The notes: generated by a model not told the origin, from the letters alone. DNA of 64,000 nucleotides from Shewanella sp. Choline-02u-19 (GCF_002836205.1 NZ_PJBE01000010.1:195480-259479), one strand, 5' to 3'; positions 8,761 to 22,536 are shown, numbered from the stretch's first letter. Program-made: numbers and translations.

Positions 8761-9060
8761 GGAGGCGATAGATTACCTTTCTGCTAAGGCAAGCATAACT
8801 TTATCCAAGAATACAAAAGCTGATGAAACCTAAAAGTTCTTTCAATCTTGTGAACAGACAAGGTGCAGACGACAGGTGTACAATATGACAAAGCCATGAA
8901 TAACATCTTCATGTGCCAGCAAACAGATTCATTCGTCCTCAAGTAGCCCAATAAGATCAGCGCCAACGTCGCCGGCCACAAGAATCGTAAATACCTCGAT
9001 TATAAATTAGCCGATAAGTCTTCCAACCTCTATGTTAATAATTAGCCATATTCGACCACT

Positions 9061-11640
9061 ATGAAAAAGCAGCCTCAAGCCGAACAGTGTCAATCACCGC
9101 AAGCTCCTCTTCCCAGCGATTCTTTCGCTATCGACTCTTTACCGATAGATGCACTCTATGATGAGTTTAAATCTGCCATTAAAGACCATCACTTGGTAGT
9201 TGAGTCTGATACGGGGTCGGGTAAATCGACGCGTCTACCGCTTTGGTGTGCTGAACCTGAGAGTGATGGCAGAAGAAGGCGAGTGTTGGTGGTGGAGCCT
9301 AGGCGGGTGGCGTGCTTGGCGTTGGCGAGTTTTGTCGGCGAGTTAGCTAAAGGCTCTTTATCAAAAGGTGCTAGGCCGTTAAACGTAGGCCATGCCATTC
9401 GTTTTGATTCAACTGTTGATGAAAATACCGATATTGCCTTTGTGACGCCGGGTATCGCGTTGCGTTGGCTGTCTATGGAGGGGTCGTCACTGCAACACAA
9501 TGGTATAGATGAAAAAGCGGGCTTGGCTTGTTTTGATACGGTGATTATTGATGAGTTTCATGAGCGCCGTTGGGATACCGATTTACTGTTAGCATTACTT
9601 AAAAAGCGTGCTCAAAACCGTTTAATTCTTACGTCTGCGACGATTGACGGTGCAAGGTTGAATGACTACTTGTCTGATTCTATTGGAGTTAAGTCCAAGA
9701 GGTTGTTGGCAAAAGGTAGAATGTTTCACGTGGAACTAACGTACCAGTCAACGGACAGTCAGCAGTTACCGGATATATCTAGTTTAGAGCAAAAGGTCAA
9801 AACCGCACTGACATCACTTCTGAGTAAAACGACTGGCGATGTTCTGGTGTTTTTACCCGGTAAACGCGAAATCCAATCTTGTTTACAGGCGTGTCAGTCT
9901 TTATCTCTATCAACGGGTAGCACACCCCATATTGATCTGGTTGCGCTACATGGCGGAATATCTGCCACTGAGCAACAGTCGCTGTTAGCCAATGCGGATA
10001 CACAGCGGGTTATTTTTGCGACCAATATTGCTGAAACCTCTTTGACTATTCCTGGCGTGACGGCCGTGATTGATTCAGGGCTTGAGCGGCGCACACATCA
10101 ACGTAATGGTCGAACGGTGTTGTCGTTGGCCCGAATATCAAGAGCCAGTACTGATCAACGAAAAGGGCGCGCGGGCCGAACTCAAGCGGGCTTATGTGTG
10201 CGTTTATGGGGTGAGCACGCGCCATTAGAGGCGATGACACCACCAGAACTACAGCGCGAAGAGTTAGTTGAACCTATGTTGGCAGCGGCATGCAGTGGTG
10301 TGCGCTTAGCGGAATTAACCTTTGTTGATGCGATTAACAGTAAACCGCTAGCAATAGCAGAAAGCCGCTTACTTGCTATGGGGGCCATTGATAATCAGGG
10401 CAAAGTCACAGCTCATGGCAGAAAGTTATTCCCGTTGCCGATAGATACGCAGTTTGCGCATTTAATTAGTGCTATGCCAGATGATGAATGCACTGAGTTA
10501 ATGGTGGATTTAGCTGCGGCGATTAGTGTGCCACAGCGTTTGTATCAGCAACCAACGGCAGAATACGATGTTAAGTCGCTGCATGAATGGGAACAGCTGG
10601 GATGTGACGCATTTACTCTGGTTAAATTGATTCGAGAGCCGGCTGTCGATTTTGTCAATATTGACCATCACGGCATTAAAGAAGCCCGCAGGCTAGCGAA
10701 CCAAATTAGACAAGGTTTAGGTCTGCCTAAACTGAATAAGGCCGCGGTGTTAGATCGTAAATCAGAGGCTTTGCGAACTCGTTGGTTGTTGGCGGTGATT
10801 AAGGCGCTACCAGAGCTGGCGTTTGTTCGGCGTATTAAACGGGTACAAGCGTTAGGTAATGGCTTTAGTGAAGTGCAGATAGGCCGTGATAGCCGCTTTA
10901 GTGCTGAACTTAAAGATTATGCCGGTAAAGAGGCGGCAATTGCTGCGGTGGTATTTGACCAACACTCTATTGCGGGTAAAGGGGTGAAGCAAACATTGAA
11001 CTTGGCTTCAATAATGGCGCCCATTTCAACTCAGCTAATTTGCCAAGCGGGATTAGGTGAAGACAGGTTAGCTGAAAATAAAGAGCGCTCATCGACGCGT
11101 AAAGTGCTTATCGAGCGGCTATATGCTGGCAGAGTGATAGATTCTCGTTTTGAGCGGGCATCGGGTGAGCAGGCGACAGAGGCTATTGCCCGTAGCATTA
11201 TACAAGGACGAGAATTGTCAGGTGTTGCTAAGCGCTTAACGGCTGATATTGCGGCATGGAATATATGGTTTGCACTGGGAAAAACAGCAGAGTTTGAAAA
11301 TGAGATTAAACAGCCTTTAGTGCTCGATACTTATCTTAAAGACAAGCTGGTGCAATTAGGGGTTGAGAGCTTTGAGGATTTAAGCTTGCTTGAGGGTGAT
11401 GATTTACTGTTTGACGGTATCCCTGATTGGCAGCGCGAAGAGTTTGATCAGCTCTATCCTGCGGTACTGCAATTGCCTGAGCTTAAGTTGACGGTTGCGT
11501 ATGAACCAAAACGAAAGCTGGTTATTTTAGATTACGTTAAAGGTGGCCGTAAGCAGGGGCCTACACGTTGGGAATTACCGCGCTGGATAGGTTGGAAGAT
11601 CCAATACCGCAAAGCGAGTCGTGTTATTGATATCAAGTAA
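9061..11640 (+). CDS. HrpB-like DEAH-box ATP-dependent RNA helicase
   Basis: Superfamily 2 helicase that would unwind RNA using ATP. Visible motifs in order: Walker A DTGSGKST (about residues 50-57), motif Ia VVEPRRVACLAL, motif II DEFHERRWDTDLLLALL (a DEFH variant of DEAH), motif III LTSATIDG, motif IV VLVFLPGKREI, motif V ATNIAETSLTIPGV and motif VI QRKGRAGRTQ-G. The C-terminal 350 residues match the general layout of HrpB. At 859 residues it is slightly longer than E. coli HrpB (about 810-820). ATG 9061 has no clear ribosome-binding site. It may be a divergent HrpB paralogue, since its N-terminus differs from the standard. It is monocistronic, transcribed toward the GATC-rich region. Confidence 0.82.
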   Translation: MKKQPQAEQCQSPQAPLPSDSFAIDSLPIDALYDEFKSAIKDHHLVVESDTGSGKSTRLPLWCAEPESDGRRRRVLVVEPRRVACLALASFVGELAKGSLSKGARPLNVGHAIRFDSTVDENTDIAFVTPGIALRWLSMEGSSLQHNGIDEKAGLACFDTVIIDEFHERRWDTDLLLALLKKRAQNRLILTSATIDGARLNDYLSDSIGVKSKRLLAKGRMFHVELTYQSTDSQQLPDISSLEQKVKTALTSLLSKTTGDVLVFLPGKREIQSCLQACQSLSLSTGSTPHIDLVALHGGISATEQQSLLANADTQRVIFATNIAETSLTIPGVTAVIDSGLERRTHQRNGRTVLSLARISRASTDQRKGRAGRTQAGLCVRLWGEHAPLEAMTPPELQREELVEPMLAAACSGVRLAELTFVDAINSKPLAIAESRLLAMGAIDNQGKVTAHGRKLFPLPIDTQFAHLISAMPDDECTELMVDLAAAISVPQRLYQQPTAEYDVKSLHEWEQLGCDAFTLVKLIREPAVDFVNIDHHGIKEARRLANQIRQGLGLPKLNKAAVLDRKSEALRTRWLLAVIKALPELAFVRRIKRVQALGNGFSEVQIGRDSRFSAELKDYAGKEAAIAAVVFDQHSIAGKGVKQTLNLASIMAPISTQLICQAGLGEDRLAENKERSSTRKVLIERLYAGRVIDSRFERASGEQATEAIARSIIQGRELSGVAKRLTADIAAWNIWFALGKTAEFENEIKQPLVLDTYLKDKLVQLGVESFEDLSLLEGDDLLFDGIPDWQREEFDQLYPAVLQLPELKLTVAYEPKRKLVILDYVKGGRKQGPTRWELPRWIGWKIQYRKASRVIDIK
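9722..9737. promoter_or_regulatory. parS-like palindrome within the helicase gene
   Basis: TGTTTCACGTGGAACT resembles the ParB-binding parS consensus TGTTNCACGTGAAACA, differing at two positions. It lies in coding sequence, as many parS sites do, and is the leftmost of five such sites in the window. Confidence 0.5.
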
Positions 11641-12097
11641 TATTGGCGTAGATCTTCGAGTAAAGATCAATACGACTAATTGATGATCTTAACTACTGCT
11701 GATCCACTTTTACACAGGCTGAAATATTTAAAGTTTTTTTTCTGAGTATAACTTATCAAGAAAGATCTATTTTCTGCATTTTTTTTGAGGATCGTTATTA
11801 ATGCCCTGTCCTATTTAATTATTAAATAACAGTGGCTTATGTCATTTTAGTGCAAAGAGGGAGATCTGTTCACCGATCGTGTTTGCTTGTTGATATCTCT
11901 GTTGATACTTGTATTTAACGATCTTACTTTTAGTGGTCTATAAAGGGAGGTTTACAGTTGGCGATCAATTGCGATCGCGGTGTAAATATAGGCTTACATT
12001 GGGGGCTTGAATGTCAGTCTAGATCCTGACATCAAGATCTAGACTAAGGGATGTTTTACTGCTGTAGCGGAGTTACAGAACAATATTTTGCAGGGCG
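11641..12097. promoter_or_regulatory. oriC: Candidate replication origin (GATC-rich AT-rich intergenic region)
   Basis: This 457-base gap between the helicase and mnmE holds 13 GATC Dam sites (11651, 11665, 11685, 11701, 11764, 11790, 11863, 11875, 11920, 11963, 11973, 12022, 12036), against about two expected by chance. A DnaA-box match TTTTACACA (TTWTNCACA) lies at 11708-11716, and GATCTATTTTCTG at 11764 matches the E. coli 13-mer GATCTNTTNTTTT at 11 of 13 positions. AT-rich runs flank it. In related bacteria oriC lies near mnmE and mnmG. Only one DnaA box is evident by eye, so the call is inference. Confidence 0.55.
12016..12045 (-). terminator. Perfect 10-bp hairpin downstream of mnmE
   Basis: AGTCTAGATC and GATCTAGACT form a perfect stem around a 10-base spacer, about 53 bases past the mnmE stop on the minus strand. 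No U-run follows on either strand, so intrinsic termination is uncertain; both arms contain a GATC site. Confidence 0.35.
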
Positions 12098-13459
12098 TTA
12101 TTTACCAATACAAAAAGAGCTAAAAATCTTTCCTAATAGGTCATCTGAAGTAAATTTGCCAGTGATCTCCGATAATGCCATTTGAGTCATGCGTAGTTCT
12201 TCGGCCAACAATTCGCCTGCTTGATAGACTTCGAGTTGTTCTTTACCTAATTGCAGATGGCTGCTAGCAAGGTCAAGTGCTTCTAAATGGCGACGACGCG
12301 CGATAAAACCACCTTCTAGATTACTTTGATAACCCATTAAGGATTTTAGGTGTTGTTGCAGCGTTGCTACACCTAGGCCCGTTTTAGCCGATATTCGGTG
12401 AACGGGGTGTCCTGCTTCTTCGGTAACATCCAATGTTTCGCCAGTGAGATCGGCTTTATTGCGGACGACTGTTATACCTAAGTTTTTTGGTAGGCGATCG
12501 ATAAAGTCTGGCCAAATTTCGTGAGGATCAACGGCGGTCGTCGTGGTGCCATCAACCATAAACAATACTTGATCGGCGGTTGTTATCTCGTCCCATGCGC
12601 GTTCAATACCTATCTTTTCAACGGTATCGACAGTATCACGCAAGCCCGCGGTATCGATGATGTGCAGTGGCATGCCGTCTAGGTGAATATGTTCGCGCAA
12701 TACATCGCGAGTGGTGCCTGCTATTTCGGTGACAATAGCGGACTCTTTACCGGCGAGAGCATTGAGTAAGCTTGATTTACCTGCATTAGGACGGCCTGCA
12801 ATAACCACTTTCATGCCTTCACGGATGATAGAACCCTGTTTTGCACTTGCTTGCACTGAATCGAGCTGAGTGATGATCCGGTACAGCGATGCCGCGACTT
12901 TGCCGTCAGATAAAAAATCGACTTCTTCATCTGGGAAATCAATGGCAGCCTCAACGTATAAGCGTAGGTTGGTGGTCTGTTCGACAAGTTCGTGTACTTG
13001 GGTTGAAAATTCGCCCTGTAGCGAGTTTAAAGCACTTTTAGCTGCTTGTTCGCTAGTGGCATCAATTAGGTCTGCAATCGCTTCTGCTTGCGTTAGGTCA
13101 AGCTTGTCGTTCATAAAAGCTTGCTCGCTGAACTCACCGGGTTTGGCGATACGCAAACCCGTGGTTTCCATCACACGCTTAATGAGCATATCAAGCACGA
13201 TTTGGCCACCGTGACCTTGAAGTTCTAGTACGTCTTCACCGGTAAATGAGTTAGGGCCTTTAAAATATAAAGCGATACCTTGGTCGATAACCTCGCCTTG
13301 GTCATTTTTAAAGTCACAGTAGTCGGCATAACGGGTTTTAGGTATGCGCCCAATTACCGCCATAGCCACATTGCTAGCTAAGTCGCCAGACACTCGAATA
13401 ATACCGACACCGCCACGACCTGGAGCGGTCGCTTGTGCCACGATAGTATCTGTTGTCAT
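12098..13459 (-). CDS. mnmE: tRNA uridine-5-carboxymethylaminomethyl modification GTPase MnmE
   Basis: With MnmG it installs the carboxymethylaminomethyl group at wobble U34 of several tRNAs in the cytoplasm. The N-terminal folate-binding domain begins [22 protein letters not shown] domain is inserted into the helical domain: P-loop GRPNAGKSS (222-230), GTTRD switch and DTAGLRDT (G3). The protein ends with the family's invariant C-terminal FCIGK, whose Cys is needed for activity. The length of 453 residues matches E. coli (454). The start is ATG 13459. It is the last gene of the leftward rpmH-rnpA-yidD-yidC-mnmE group, 115 bases after yidC. Confidence 0.98.
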   Translation of the reverse strand: MTTDTIVAQATAPGRGGVGIIRVSGDLASNVAMAVIGRIPKTRYADYCDFKNDQGEVIDQGIALYFKGPNSFTGEDVLELQGHGGQIVLDMLIKRVMETTGLRIAKPGEFSEQAFMNDKLDLTQAEAIADLIDATSEQAAKSALNSLQGEFSTQVHELVEQTTNLRLYVEAAIDFPDEEVDFLSDGKVAASLYRIITQLDSVQASAKQGSIIREGMKVVIAGRPNAGKSSLLNALAGKESAIVTEIAGTTRDVLREHIHLDGMPLHIIDTAGLRDTVDTVEKIGIERAWDEITTADQVLFMVDGTTTTAVDPHEIWPDFIDRLPKNLGITVVRNKADLTGETLDVTEEAGHPVHRISAKTGLGVATLQQHLKSLMGYQSNLEGGFIARRRHLEALDLASSHLQLGKEQLEVYQAGELLAEELRMTQMALSEITGKFTSDDLLGKIFSSFCIGK

Positions 13460-13522
13460 TACTGTGTTTCCTAGTTCAAATATGAAAGGTGATTAACAAA
13501 AAGTGTTTCTCATTAAATGAGA

Positions 13523-13555
13523 AAAGCGGCTGATACCGAAGTATCTAGCCGCTTT
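13523..13555 (-). terminator. Hairpin after yidC
   Basis: An imperfect GC-rich stem (AAAGCGGCTGATAC with GTATCTAGCCGCTTT) and CGAA loop sit 20 bases past the yidC stop. A second palindrome, TTTCTCATTAAATGAGAAA at 13506-13524, follows. A weak U-run on the minus strand suggests partial termination before mnmE. Confidence 0.5.
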
Positions 13556-13574
13556 GCTTAGTTGGAACTAAGAG

Positions 13575-15209
13575 TTATTTTAACCCTTTCTTCGCCAAGC
13601 CAGCATAGATAATCTTCTGCTGTGTAATCGCGACTAAGTTACCTACCAACCAGTATAGAACCAGACCCGCTGGGAACCATAAGAAGAATACAGTAAAGAT
13701 AACCGGCATCCACTGCATCATCTTAACTTGCATTGGATCCATAGTCGGTGCCATTGGCTGCATTCTTTGCATCACAAACATTGAGATACCCATTAGAATA
13801 GGCATCACATAGTATGGATCTTGTACTGATAAATCAGTAATCCATAACATGAATGGTGCATGACGTAGCTCGTAACTTTCTAACAATACCCAGTATAGAG
13901 CGATGAAAATTGGCATTTGTAGCAAGATTGGTAGACAGCCACCCATAGGGTTAACTTTCTCTTTCTTGTACAGTTCCATCATCGCTTGACCCATCTTCTG
14001 ACGGTCATCACCCATGCGTTCTTTCATTTCCGCAAGTTTAGGCTGTAGATTACGCATCTTCGCCATAGAGGTGTATTGCGCTTTCGTTAGTGGATATAAC
14101 ATGCCACGAACGGTAAGCGTAATAAGGATAATTGCCACACCCCAGTTGCCCACAAATGATTGATAGAACATCAATAACCAGTGAATTGGAATGGCTAGCC
14201 ACCAAAGGAAACCGTAGTCAACAACCAGATTTAATGATTCAGAGATAGCAGATAGCGCTTCTTGATCTTTAGGGCCGACATAGAACTGGGCTTTAATGGT
14301 CTGTTCGCTACCAGGTGCGATATCATATAGCGCGCCACGGAAACCGATGTTAGCTAATCCGCCCGCGCTTACGCTTGAGAAGATAACGTTTTTATCAGTT
14401 GCTGGTGGTACCCAAGCAGAAACGAAATAGTGTTGTAGCATTGCTGCCCAACCACCAAGAGTCGATTTGTCTAGGTTCTTATCAGCCATATCGTCGAAGC
14501 TGTATTTCTCATAGCGTGTATCTGCTGTTGAGAATGCGCCACCACGATAAGTCGGCATCATCATGCTGCTTTCGCTTTTCTTGATGCTGTGCTTGATTTG
14601 GCCATACATCTGAACTTGAAGCTGTGCACTAGAGCTGTTGTTGATTTGGTAAGCAACATCAACATTATGTTTACCGCGGTAGAAGGTAAACATTTTAGTG
14701 TAGGTCACACCGTTAGGTGCTAAGTAGGTTAATGGCACATTTAATGTGTCTTGGCCTGCTGCTAAGTCAAAATCACGGGCTGTGCTATCGAAATGTGCAC
14801 GACCTGTAGTACTGCTGTCGATACCATCACGACCAATTAGACCACTTTGAGCGACATAATAGATGTCATTAGTTTGCTCTAGCAGAACAAATGGGTCTTC
14901 AGCTTCTTCTTTCAGTTTATGAGACAGCAAAGCTGAATAAACGATGTCACCGCCAATTGGATCAATTCTGATTTCAAGTTGGTCAGTGGTCACAGTGATG
15001 AGTTCTTTAGAAGCAGTAATCACTTCTGGTAATGCTGAATCAGCATTTGGAACATCTGAACTATGAGCATCGGCGACAGTAGACGCCGCTACTGAAGATT
15101 GAGTTTGCGCTACAACCGGTTGAGGAGCTTGATCCGTTTGCCATTGTTGCCAAAGTAAAAAGCTGACAAAAAGCAGACCGATAAGCAATATATTGCGTTG
15201 AGATTCCAT
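13575..15209 (-). CDS. yidC: Membrane protein insertase YidC
   Basis: Inserts and folds inner-membrane proteins, alone or with SecYEG. The N-terminal helix ([18 protein letters not shown], residues 5-22) anchors a large periplasmic beta domain (about 60-350). The C-terminal core has five helices with the conserved stretches [50 protein letters not shown] and [18 protein letters not shown]. At 544 residues it matches E. coli (548). It starts at ATG 15209, three bases after the yidD stop, so it is probably translationally linked. Confidence 0.98.
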   Translation of the reverse strand: MESQRNILLIGLLFVSFLLWQQWQTDQAPQPVVAQTQSSVAASTVADAHSSDVPNADSALPEVITASKELITVTTDQLEIRIDPIGGDIVYSALLSHKLKEEAEDPFVLLEQTNDIYYVAQSGLIGRDGIDSSTTGRAHFDSTARDFDLAAGQDTLNVPLTYLAPNGVTYTKMFTFYRGKHNVDVAYQINNSSSAQLQVQMYGQIKHSIKKSESSMMMPTYRGGAFSTADTRYEKYSFDDMADKNLDKSTLGGWAAMLQHYFVSAWVPPATDKNVIFSSVSAGGLANIGFRGALYDIAPGSEQTIKAQFYVGPKDQEALSAISESLNLVVDYGFLWWLAIPIHWLLMFYQSFVGNWGVAIILITLTVRGMLYPLTKAQYTSMAKMRNLQPKLAEMKERMGDDRQKMGQAMMELYKKEKVNPMGGCLPILLQMPIFIALYWVLLESYELRHAPFMLWITDLSVQDPYYVMPILMGISMFVMQRMQPMAPTMDPMQVKMMQWMPVIFTVFFLWFPAGLVLYWLVGNLVAITQQKIIYAGLAKKGLK

Positions 15210-15212
15210 AGC

Positions 15213-15467
15213 CTATTTATCGCACCTATTTTTTTTGTGAGGGACGGGGTCTTCACCACCCGGATGTAAAGGGTGACATTTTAATATGCGTTTCGCTGCA
15301 AACCAACATCCTGTCACAAATCCATGCAAACGAATTGCTTCTATTGCATAGTGTGAACATGTTGGATTGAACCTGCAACGAGGTCCCAGCATGGGACTTA
15401 TGAGTACTTGGTAGCCACGAATAATCGTAGTTGCTAGCCATTGTAACGGCGAGAGAGTTTTCGCCAT
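15213..15467 (-). CDS. yidD: Membrane protein insertion efficiency factor YidD
   Basis: A small amphipathic protein that helps YidC-dependent membrane insertion at the inner face of the membrane. The family core [18 protein letters not shown] and the tail [12 protein letters not shown] are present, with conserved cysteines in CRFNPTC. At 84 residues it is typical. The start at 15467 lies inside the 3' end of rnpA (34-base overlap), the standard arrangement of this operon. Confidence 0.96.
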   Translation of the reverse strand: MAKTLSPLQWLATTIIRGYQVLISPMLGPRCRFNPTCSHYAIEAIRLHGFVTGCWFAAKRILKCHPLHPGGEDPVPHKKNRCDK

Positions 15468-15796
15468 AGCTTTTCTACCAATTTTTTGAGTTCTGCACTT
15501 TCCATATCAAGTACGCCATTTCTGACGAGCACAACGATATCTACAGCGGGGAGATCATGCTGATGTAAACGAAAATTATCTCTAATTACACGTTTAATAC
15601 GGTTTCGTTGATGAGCTTTCTTTACATAACGCTTAGCAATCGTTAGTCCTAAACGTGGATGTTGTTCAGAATTAGGAATAGCAAGTAAGGTTATTTCAGC
15701 GGAAGACGCTTTGATAGGTTTGGTAAAGACAGATTTAAATTGCGCGGGAGTTAACAAACGTAACTCCCGCGTAAAGGTATAGCTGGTCACTTGCAT
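15434..15796 (-). CDS. rnpA: Ribonuclease P protein component
   Basis: Basic protein subunit of RNase P that binds the catalytic RNA and the 5' leader of precursor tRNAs. The RNR signature [15 protein letters not shown] (about residues 62-76) and the N-terminal [12 protein letters not shown] are characteristic. The length of 120 residues is normal. The start ATG 15796 lies six bases after the rpmH stop, and its 3' end overlaps yidD. Confidence 0.97.
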   Translation of the reverse strand: MQVTSYTFTRELRLLTPAQFKSVFTKPIKASSAEITLLAIPNSEQHPRLGLTIAKRYVKKAHQRNRIKRVIRDNFRLHQHDLPAVDIVVLVRNGVLDMESAELKKLVEKLWRKLSRRYNG

Positions 15797-15802
15797 CTCT
15801 AC

Positions 15803-15940
15803 TTAAGCAGAAAGACGAGTGCGACCTTTAGCACGGCGACGTGCGATAACCTTGCGGCCACCTACAGTAGCCATACGAGCGCGGAAGCCGTGAGAACGCT
15901 TGCGCTTCAGGTTGCTAGGTTGAAAAGTACGTTTACTCAT
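15803..15940 (-). CDS. rpmH: 50S ribosomal protein L34
   Basis: A 45-residue, very basic large-subunit ribosomal protein: it begins [20 protein letters not shown] and ends [11 protein letters not shown], identical in layout to other gammaproteobacterial L34 proteins. The start is ATG 15940 and the stop TAA 15805-15803. It is first in the leftward rpmH-rnpA-yidD-yidC-mnmE group and divergent from dnaA. Confidence 0.98.
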   Translation of the reverse strand: MSKRTFQPSNLKRKRSHGFRARMATVGGRKVIARRRAKGRTRLSA

Positions 15941-16385
15941 TATGGCAATCCGTCTTTGTTAGGTTAATAAACCTTAGTCTCTAGAAATTAGAGGTAAGGG
16001 CAAAAAAGAGGCCGAATTGTAATCACTTTAATTGAGCACGTCAATACGCAATCGACTTAAGTGATTAAATAATGCCATCTCCGTTTTTTCTTCGAACATT
16101 AAAAACTACTATAAAATGTGGATAACTCTGTGAGTTACCACTATATCTAGTGGTTCCACTGATCTAAAAGCAGATCGAAGTTAATCTATTATAGATCGTT
16201 CTGGATCGCTTTATAAAGCTGGATTTGAGGGTTTTTGCACTATTTTTGATCGCAGCAGATCCCTTAAGATCGAGATCTTATCGATTGCCTTATCTATCTG
16301 GGGATAAATATATTTAAAGGATAGCGATCAGCGTGATCTCACTATAGAATACACCTCTTTTGTAAGATGTTTTGGGGATAAGTAC
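15941..16385. promoter_or_regulatory. rpmH-dnaA divergent control region with DnaA box and ten GATC sites
   Basis: This 445-base gap holds a perfect DnaA box TGTGGATAA at 16117-16125 and ten GATC sites between 16161 and 16338 (16161, 16173, 16194, 16204, 16248, 16258, 16268, 16274, 16326, 16335). Two further GGGGATAA blocks lie near 16301 and 16375; the second is close to the dnaA start and may serve as its ribosome-binding region. DnaA boxes and clustered Dam sites before dnaA are known for DnaA autoregulation and SeqA sequestration in E. coli. The region could also contribute to origin function. Confidence 0.7.
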
Positions 16386-17783
16386 GTGGCGGTTTCACTT
16401 TGGCAACAATGTATCGCAAGGCTGCAAGATGAGCTTTCTGCTCAGCAATTCAGTATGTGGATAAGACCGTTACAGGCAGAGATGGAAGGCGATACGCTTG
16501 TCATATATGCACCTAACCGTTTCGTTTTAGATTGGGTTAGAGACAAATACCTTAATATCATCAATCAATTCTTTATTGAACAAATGGGTGCTGATGCACC
16601 TAACTTGCGCTTTGATATAGGCAGTCGTCCATCGGCTAAGCCAATTGTGCAGGCTACCGCTTCGATCAGAAGTCGACCTGCGGTTAGACAAGCGGTTAGA
16701 CAAGCGGTAGAGAAACCTATTTTTAATACTCCGCATTCTGCTCCAGCGCCCTCGGCTAATCATCGTAGCAACATTAATCCGACCTACCAGTTTGATAACT
16801 TCGTTGAAGGTAAATCAAACCAATTAGGTAAAGCGGCTGCAATGCAGGTTGCTGAGAATCCGGGCGGTGCTTATAACCCACTGTTTCTTTATGGCGGTAC
16901 TGGTTTGGGTAAAACCCACCTTTTGCACGCCGTGGGTAATGGCATTATTAAGAACAAGCCTGATGCTAAAGTGGTTTACATGCATTCAGAGCGTTTTGTA
17001 CAGGATATGGTTAAAGCCCTACAAAACAACGCAATTGAAGAATTTAAGCGTTACTACCGCAGTGTTGATGCACTCTTTATTGATGACATTCAATTCTTTG
17101 CCAACAAAGATCGTTCACAAGAAGAATTTTTCCATACCTTTAACGCACTATTAGAAGGTAATCATCAGATCATTCTGACGTCAGATAAGTATCCAAAAGA
17201 GATCGACGGTGTTGAAGATCGTCTTAAATCTCGTTTCGGTTGGGGCTTAACGGTTGCTATTGAACCACCTGAACTAGAAACTCGTGTGGCGATCTTGATG
17301 CGTAAAGCACAAGAGAGTGGCATTAACTTACCTGATGAAGTGGCATTCTTTATTGCTAAGCGTTTGCGTTCTAATGTTCGTGAGCTTGAAGGCGCGTTAA
17401 ACCGTGTTATCGCTAATGCGAACTTTACCGGTCGTCCAATTACTATCGATTTCGTCCGCGAAGCATTACGTGACTTACTTGCACTGCAAGAAAAGCTGGT
17501 CACTATCGATAATATTCAAAAGACCGTGGCTGAGTACTATAAAATTAAAATGGCTGATATGTTGTCGAAGCGTCGTTCACGCAGTGTGGCACGTCCAAGA
17601 CAAATGGCGATGGCATTATCAAAAGAACTTACCAACCAAAGCTTGCCTGAGATTGGTGATGCATTTGGTGGCCGTGACCATACAACCGTTTTACATGCAT
17701 GTCGTAAAATTGCGCAGTTGCGTGAAGAAAGTCATGACATTAAAGAAGATTATGCTAACTTGATAAGAACCTTATCTTCTTAA
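16386..17783 (+). CDS. dnaA: Chromosomal replication initiator protein DnaA
   Basis: AAA+ initiator that binds DnaA boxes and opens the origin. Domain I (about 1-80) starts [21 protein letters not shown] linker (about 85-130) includes the tandem repeat VRQA-VRQA. Domain III carries Walker A GGTGLGKT (170-177) and Walker [11 protein letters not shown]. The C-terminal DNA-binding domain has the signature [15 protein letters not shown]. The length of 465 residues is normal. The start is GTG 16386, 13 bases after GGGGATAA. It is followed by dnaN, recF and gyrB in the same direction. Autoregulation is likely from the upstream DnaA box. Confidence 0.99.
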   Translation: MAVSLWQQCIARLQDELSAQQFSMWIRPLQAEMEGDTLVIYAPNRFVLDWVRDKYLNIINQFFIEQMGADAPNLRFDIGSRPSAKPIVQATASIRSRPAVRQAVRQAVEKPIFNTPHSAPAPSANHRSNINPTYQFDNFVEGKSNQLGKAAAMQVAENPGGAYNPLFLYGGTGLGKTHLLHAVGNGIIKNKPDAKVVYMHSERFVQDMVKALQNNAIEEFKRYYRSVDALFIDDIQFFANKDRSQEEFFHTFNALLEGNHQIILTSDKYPKEIDGVEDRLKSRFGWGLTVAIEPPELETRVAILMRKAQESGINLPDEVAFFIAKRLRSNVRELEGALNRVIANANFTGRPITIDFVREALRDLLALQEKLVTIDNIQKTVAEYYKIKMADMLSKRRSRSVARPRQMAMALSKELTNQSLPEIGDAFGGRDHTTVLHACRKIAQLREESHDIKEDYANLIRTLSS

Positions 17784-17802
17784 TATCAGGGAGTTGAAAC
17801 GA

Positions 17803-18903
17803 ATGAAATTTTCTATTGATAGGGATGCCCTATTAAAGCCACTTCAGTTAGTTAGTGGAGCGGTGGAGAGACGTCACAACTTGCCTATTCTGGCGAACCT
17901 TTTAGTAGAAGTAAGTGCTCACTCACTTAAGTTGACTGGCACCGATTTAGAAGTTGAATTGGTGGGTGAAGTTCAACTTGAGGGTGACGTCATTGAAGGG
18001 CGAACCACGGTTCCAGCGAAAAAATTTCTAGATATTGTTAAGTCTTTACCTGATCTGGTCGAGCTTAAGATTGAACAGCAAGAAAACCGTTTATTGTTAC
18101 GTTCTGGTCGCAGCCGTTTTACGTTGGCAACCTTGCCTGCTGAAGAGTACCCGAATGTAGAAGCGTTTACAGCTGATATTGAATTTACCCTCAAGCAAGG
18201 CACGATGAAGTCCTTGATTGATGCGACTCAGTTCTCAATGGCTAATCAAGATGTACGTTACTACCTCAATGGCTTGTTATTAGAGACCGAAGGTAATGTT
18301 TTGCGTGCTATCGCAACCGATGGTCACCGTCTTGCTTTGAGTCATCGTATTATTGACGCCACTTTGCCTGAAAAGCAGGTAATTGTGCCGCGTAAAGGCG
18401 TGTTAGAGCTGATGCGCTCGTTCGAAGGTGATGATTTAGATGTCACCATCGCTATTGGTGACAACGCCATTAGAGCGACGACAGCGACTGCTGTGTTTAC
18501 CAGTAAGCTGGTCGACGGACGTTTCCCTGATTATCGCCGAGTGTTGCCAAAAGGCGGCGATAAGATTGTTATTGCCAACCGTCTGCAGCTTAAACAGGCG
18601 TTGCTACGTGCTTCTATTTTATCGAATGAAAAGTTTCGTGGTGTGCGAGTACAGTTAGAAAACAACCTGATTAAGATCACTGCCAATAACCCTGAACAGG
18701 AAGAAGCGGAAGAGATCTTAGATGTTGAATACGAAAACACTCCGTTAGAGATTGGTTTTAACGTCAGTTATCTACTGGATGTATTAAACAACTTACCTTC
18801 TGATGACGTGCGTATTACGCTTATTGATGGTAATTCAAGCGCACTTATCGATAATCACATAGAGCAGAACTCTATGTATGTTGTTATGCCAATGCGCTTA
18901 TAA
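17803..18903 (+). CDS. dnaN: DNA polymerase III beta sliding clamp
   Basis: Ring-shaped processivity clamp of the replicative polymerase. The protein begins MKFSIDRDALLKPLQLVSGA and ends in the conserved MYVVMPMRL, with three topologically equal domains over 366 residues, as in E. coli. The ATG at 17803 is preceded by AGGGAG; a TTG three codons earlier is not needed. It lies 19 bases after dnaA. Confidence 0.99.
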   Translation: MKFSIDRDALLKPLQLVSGAVERRHNLPILANLLVEVSAHSLKLTGTDLEVELVGEVQLEGDVIEGRTTVPAKKFLDIVKSLPDLVELKIEQQENRLLLRSGRSRFTLATLPAEEYPNVEAFTADIEFTLKQGTMKSLIDATQFSMANQDVRYYLNGLLLETEGNVLRAIATDGHRLALSHRIIDATLPEKQVIVPRKGVLELMRSFEGDDLDVTIAIGDNAIRATTATAVFTSKLVDGRFPDYRRVLPKGGDKIVIANRLQLKQALLRASILSNEKFRGVRVQLENNLIKITANNPEQEEAEEILDVEYENTPLEIGFNVSYLLDVLNNLPSDDVRITLIDGNSSALIDNHIEQNSMYVVMPMRL

Positions 18904-18928
18904 CAGACTGTTTTATTCTGCTTTAGAG

Positions 18929-18969
18929 ACCAGATAAAGTACTTCGACACACCGTCGGCTTTATCTGGT
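18929..18969 (+). other. Long stem-loop between dnaN and recF
   Basis: ACCAGATAAAG (18929-18939) pairs perfectly with CTTTATCTGGT (18959-18969), and an inner CGAC/GTCG stem fits in the loop. No U-run follows, so it is more likely an mRNA processing or stability structure than a terminator. Confidence 0.5.
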
Positions 18970-19019
18970 ATAAATGACCACTTCAGAAAAATCCTCCCCG
19001 TTGCATTTAAAGGGTATTA

Positions 19020-22536
<3,517 letters not shown>

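Larger units (their letters stand above)
7928..9060. other. Gene-free, repeat-rich stretch between the orphan gene and the helicase gene
   Basis: About 1.1 kb with no intact gene. It holds a short repeat fragment (7986-8010), the duplicated 3' gene remnant (8101-8321), a second larger repeat copy (8495-8760) and small hairpins such as GCCTCA/TGAGGC near 8380. The last 200 bases contain a short plus-strand open stretch (about 8947-9043, ending YVNN-stop) that could be the tail of a lost gene. The composition suggests an accumulation zone for decayed DNA. Confidence 0.5.

Noticed and set aside
8784..8981. 65-codon minus-strand open frame in the repeat-rich stretch
   Set aside because: Composition is typical of random sequence, no ribosome-binding site, and it lies in a zone of decayed DNA.
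8947..9043. Short plus-strand peptide tail ending YVNN-stop before the helicase gene
   Set aside because: It may be a remnant of a lost gene, but it is too short and matches nothing I know.
12870..13214. 114-codon plus-strand frame inside mnmE
   Set aside because: Antisense shadow of a highly conserved gene; Ser-rich composition typical of such shadows.
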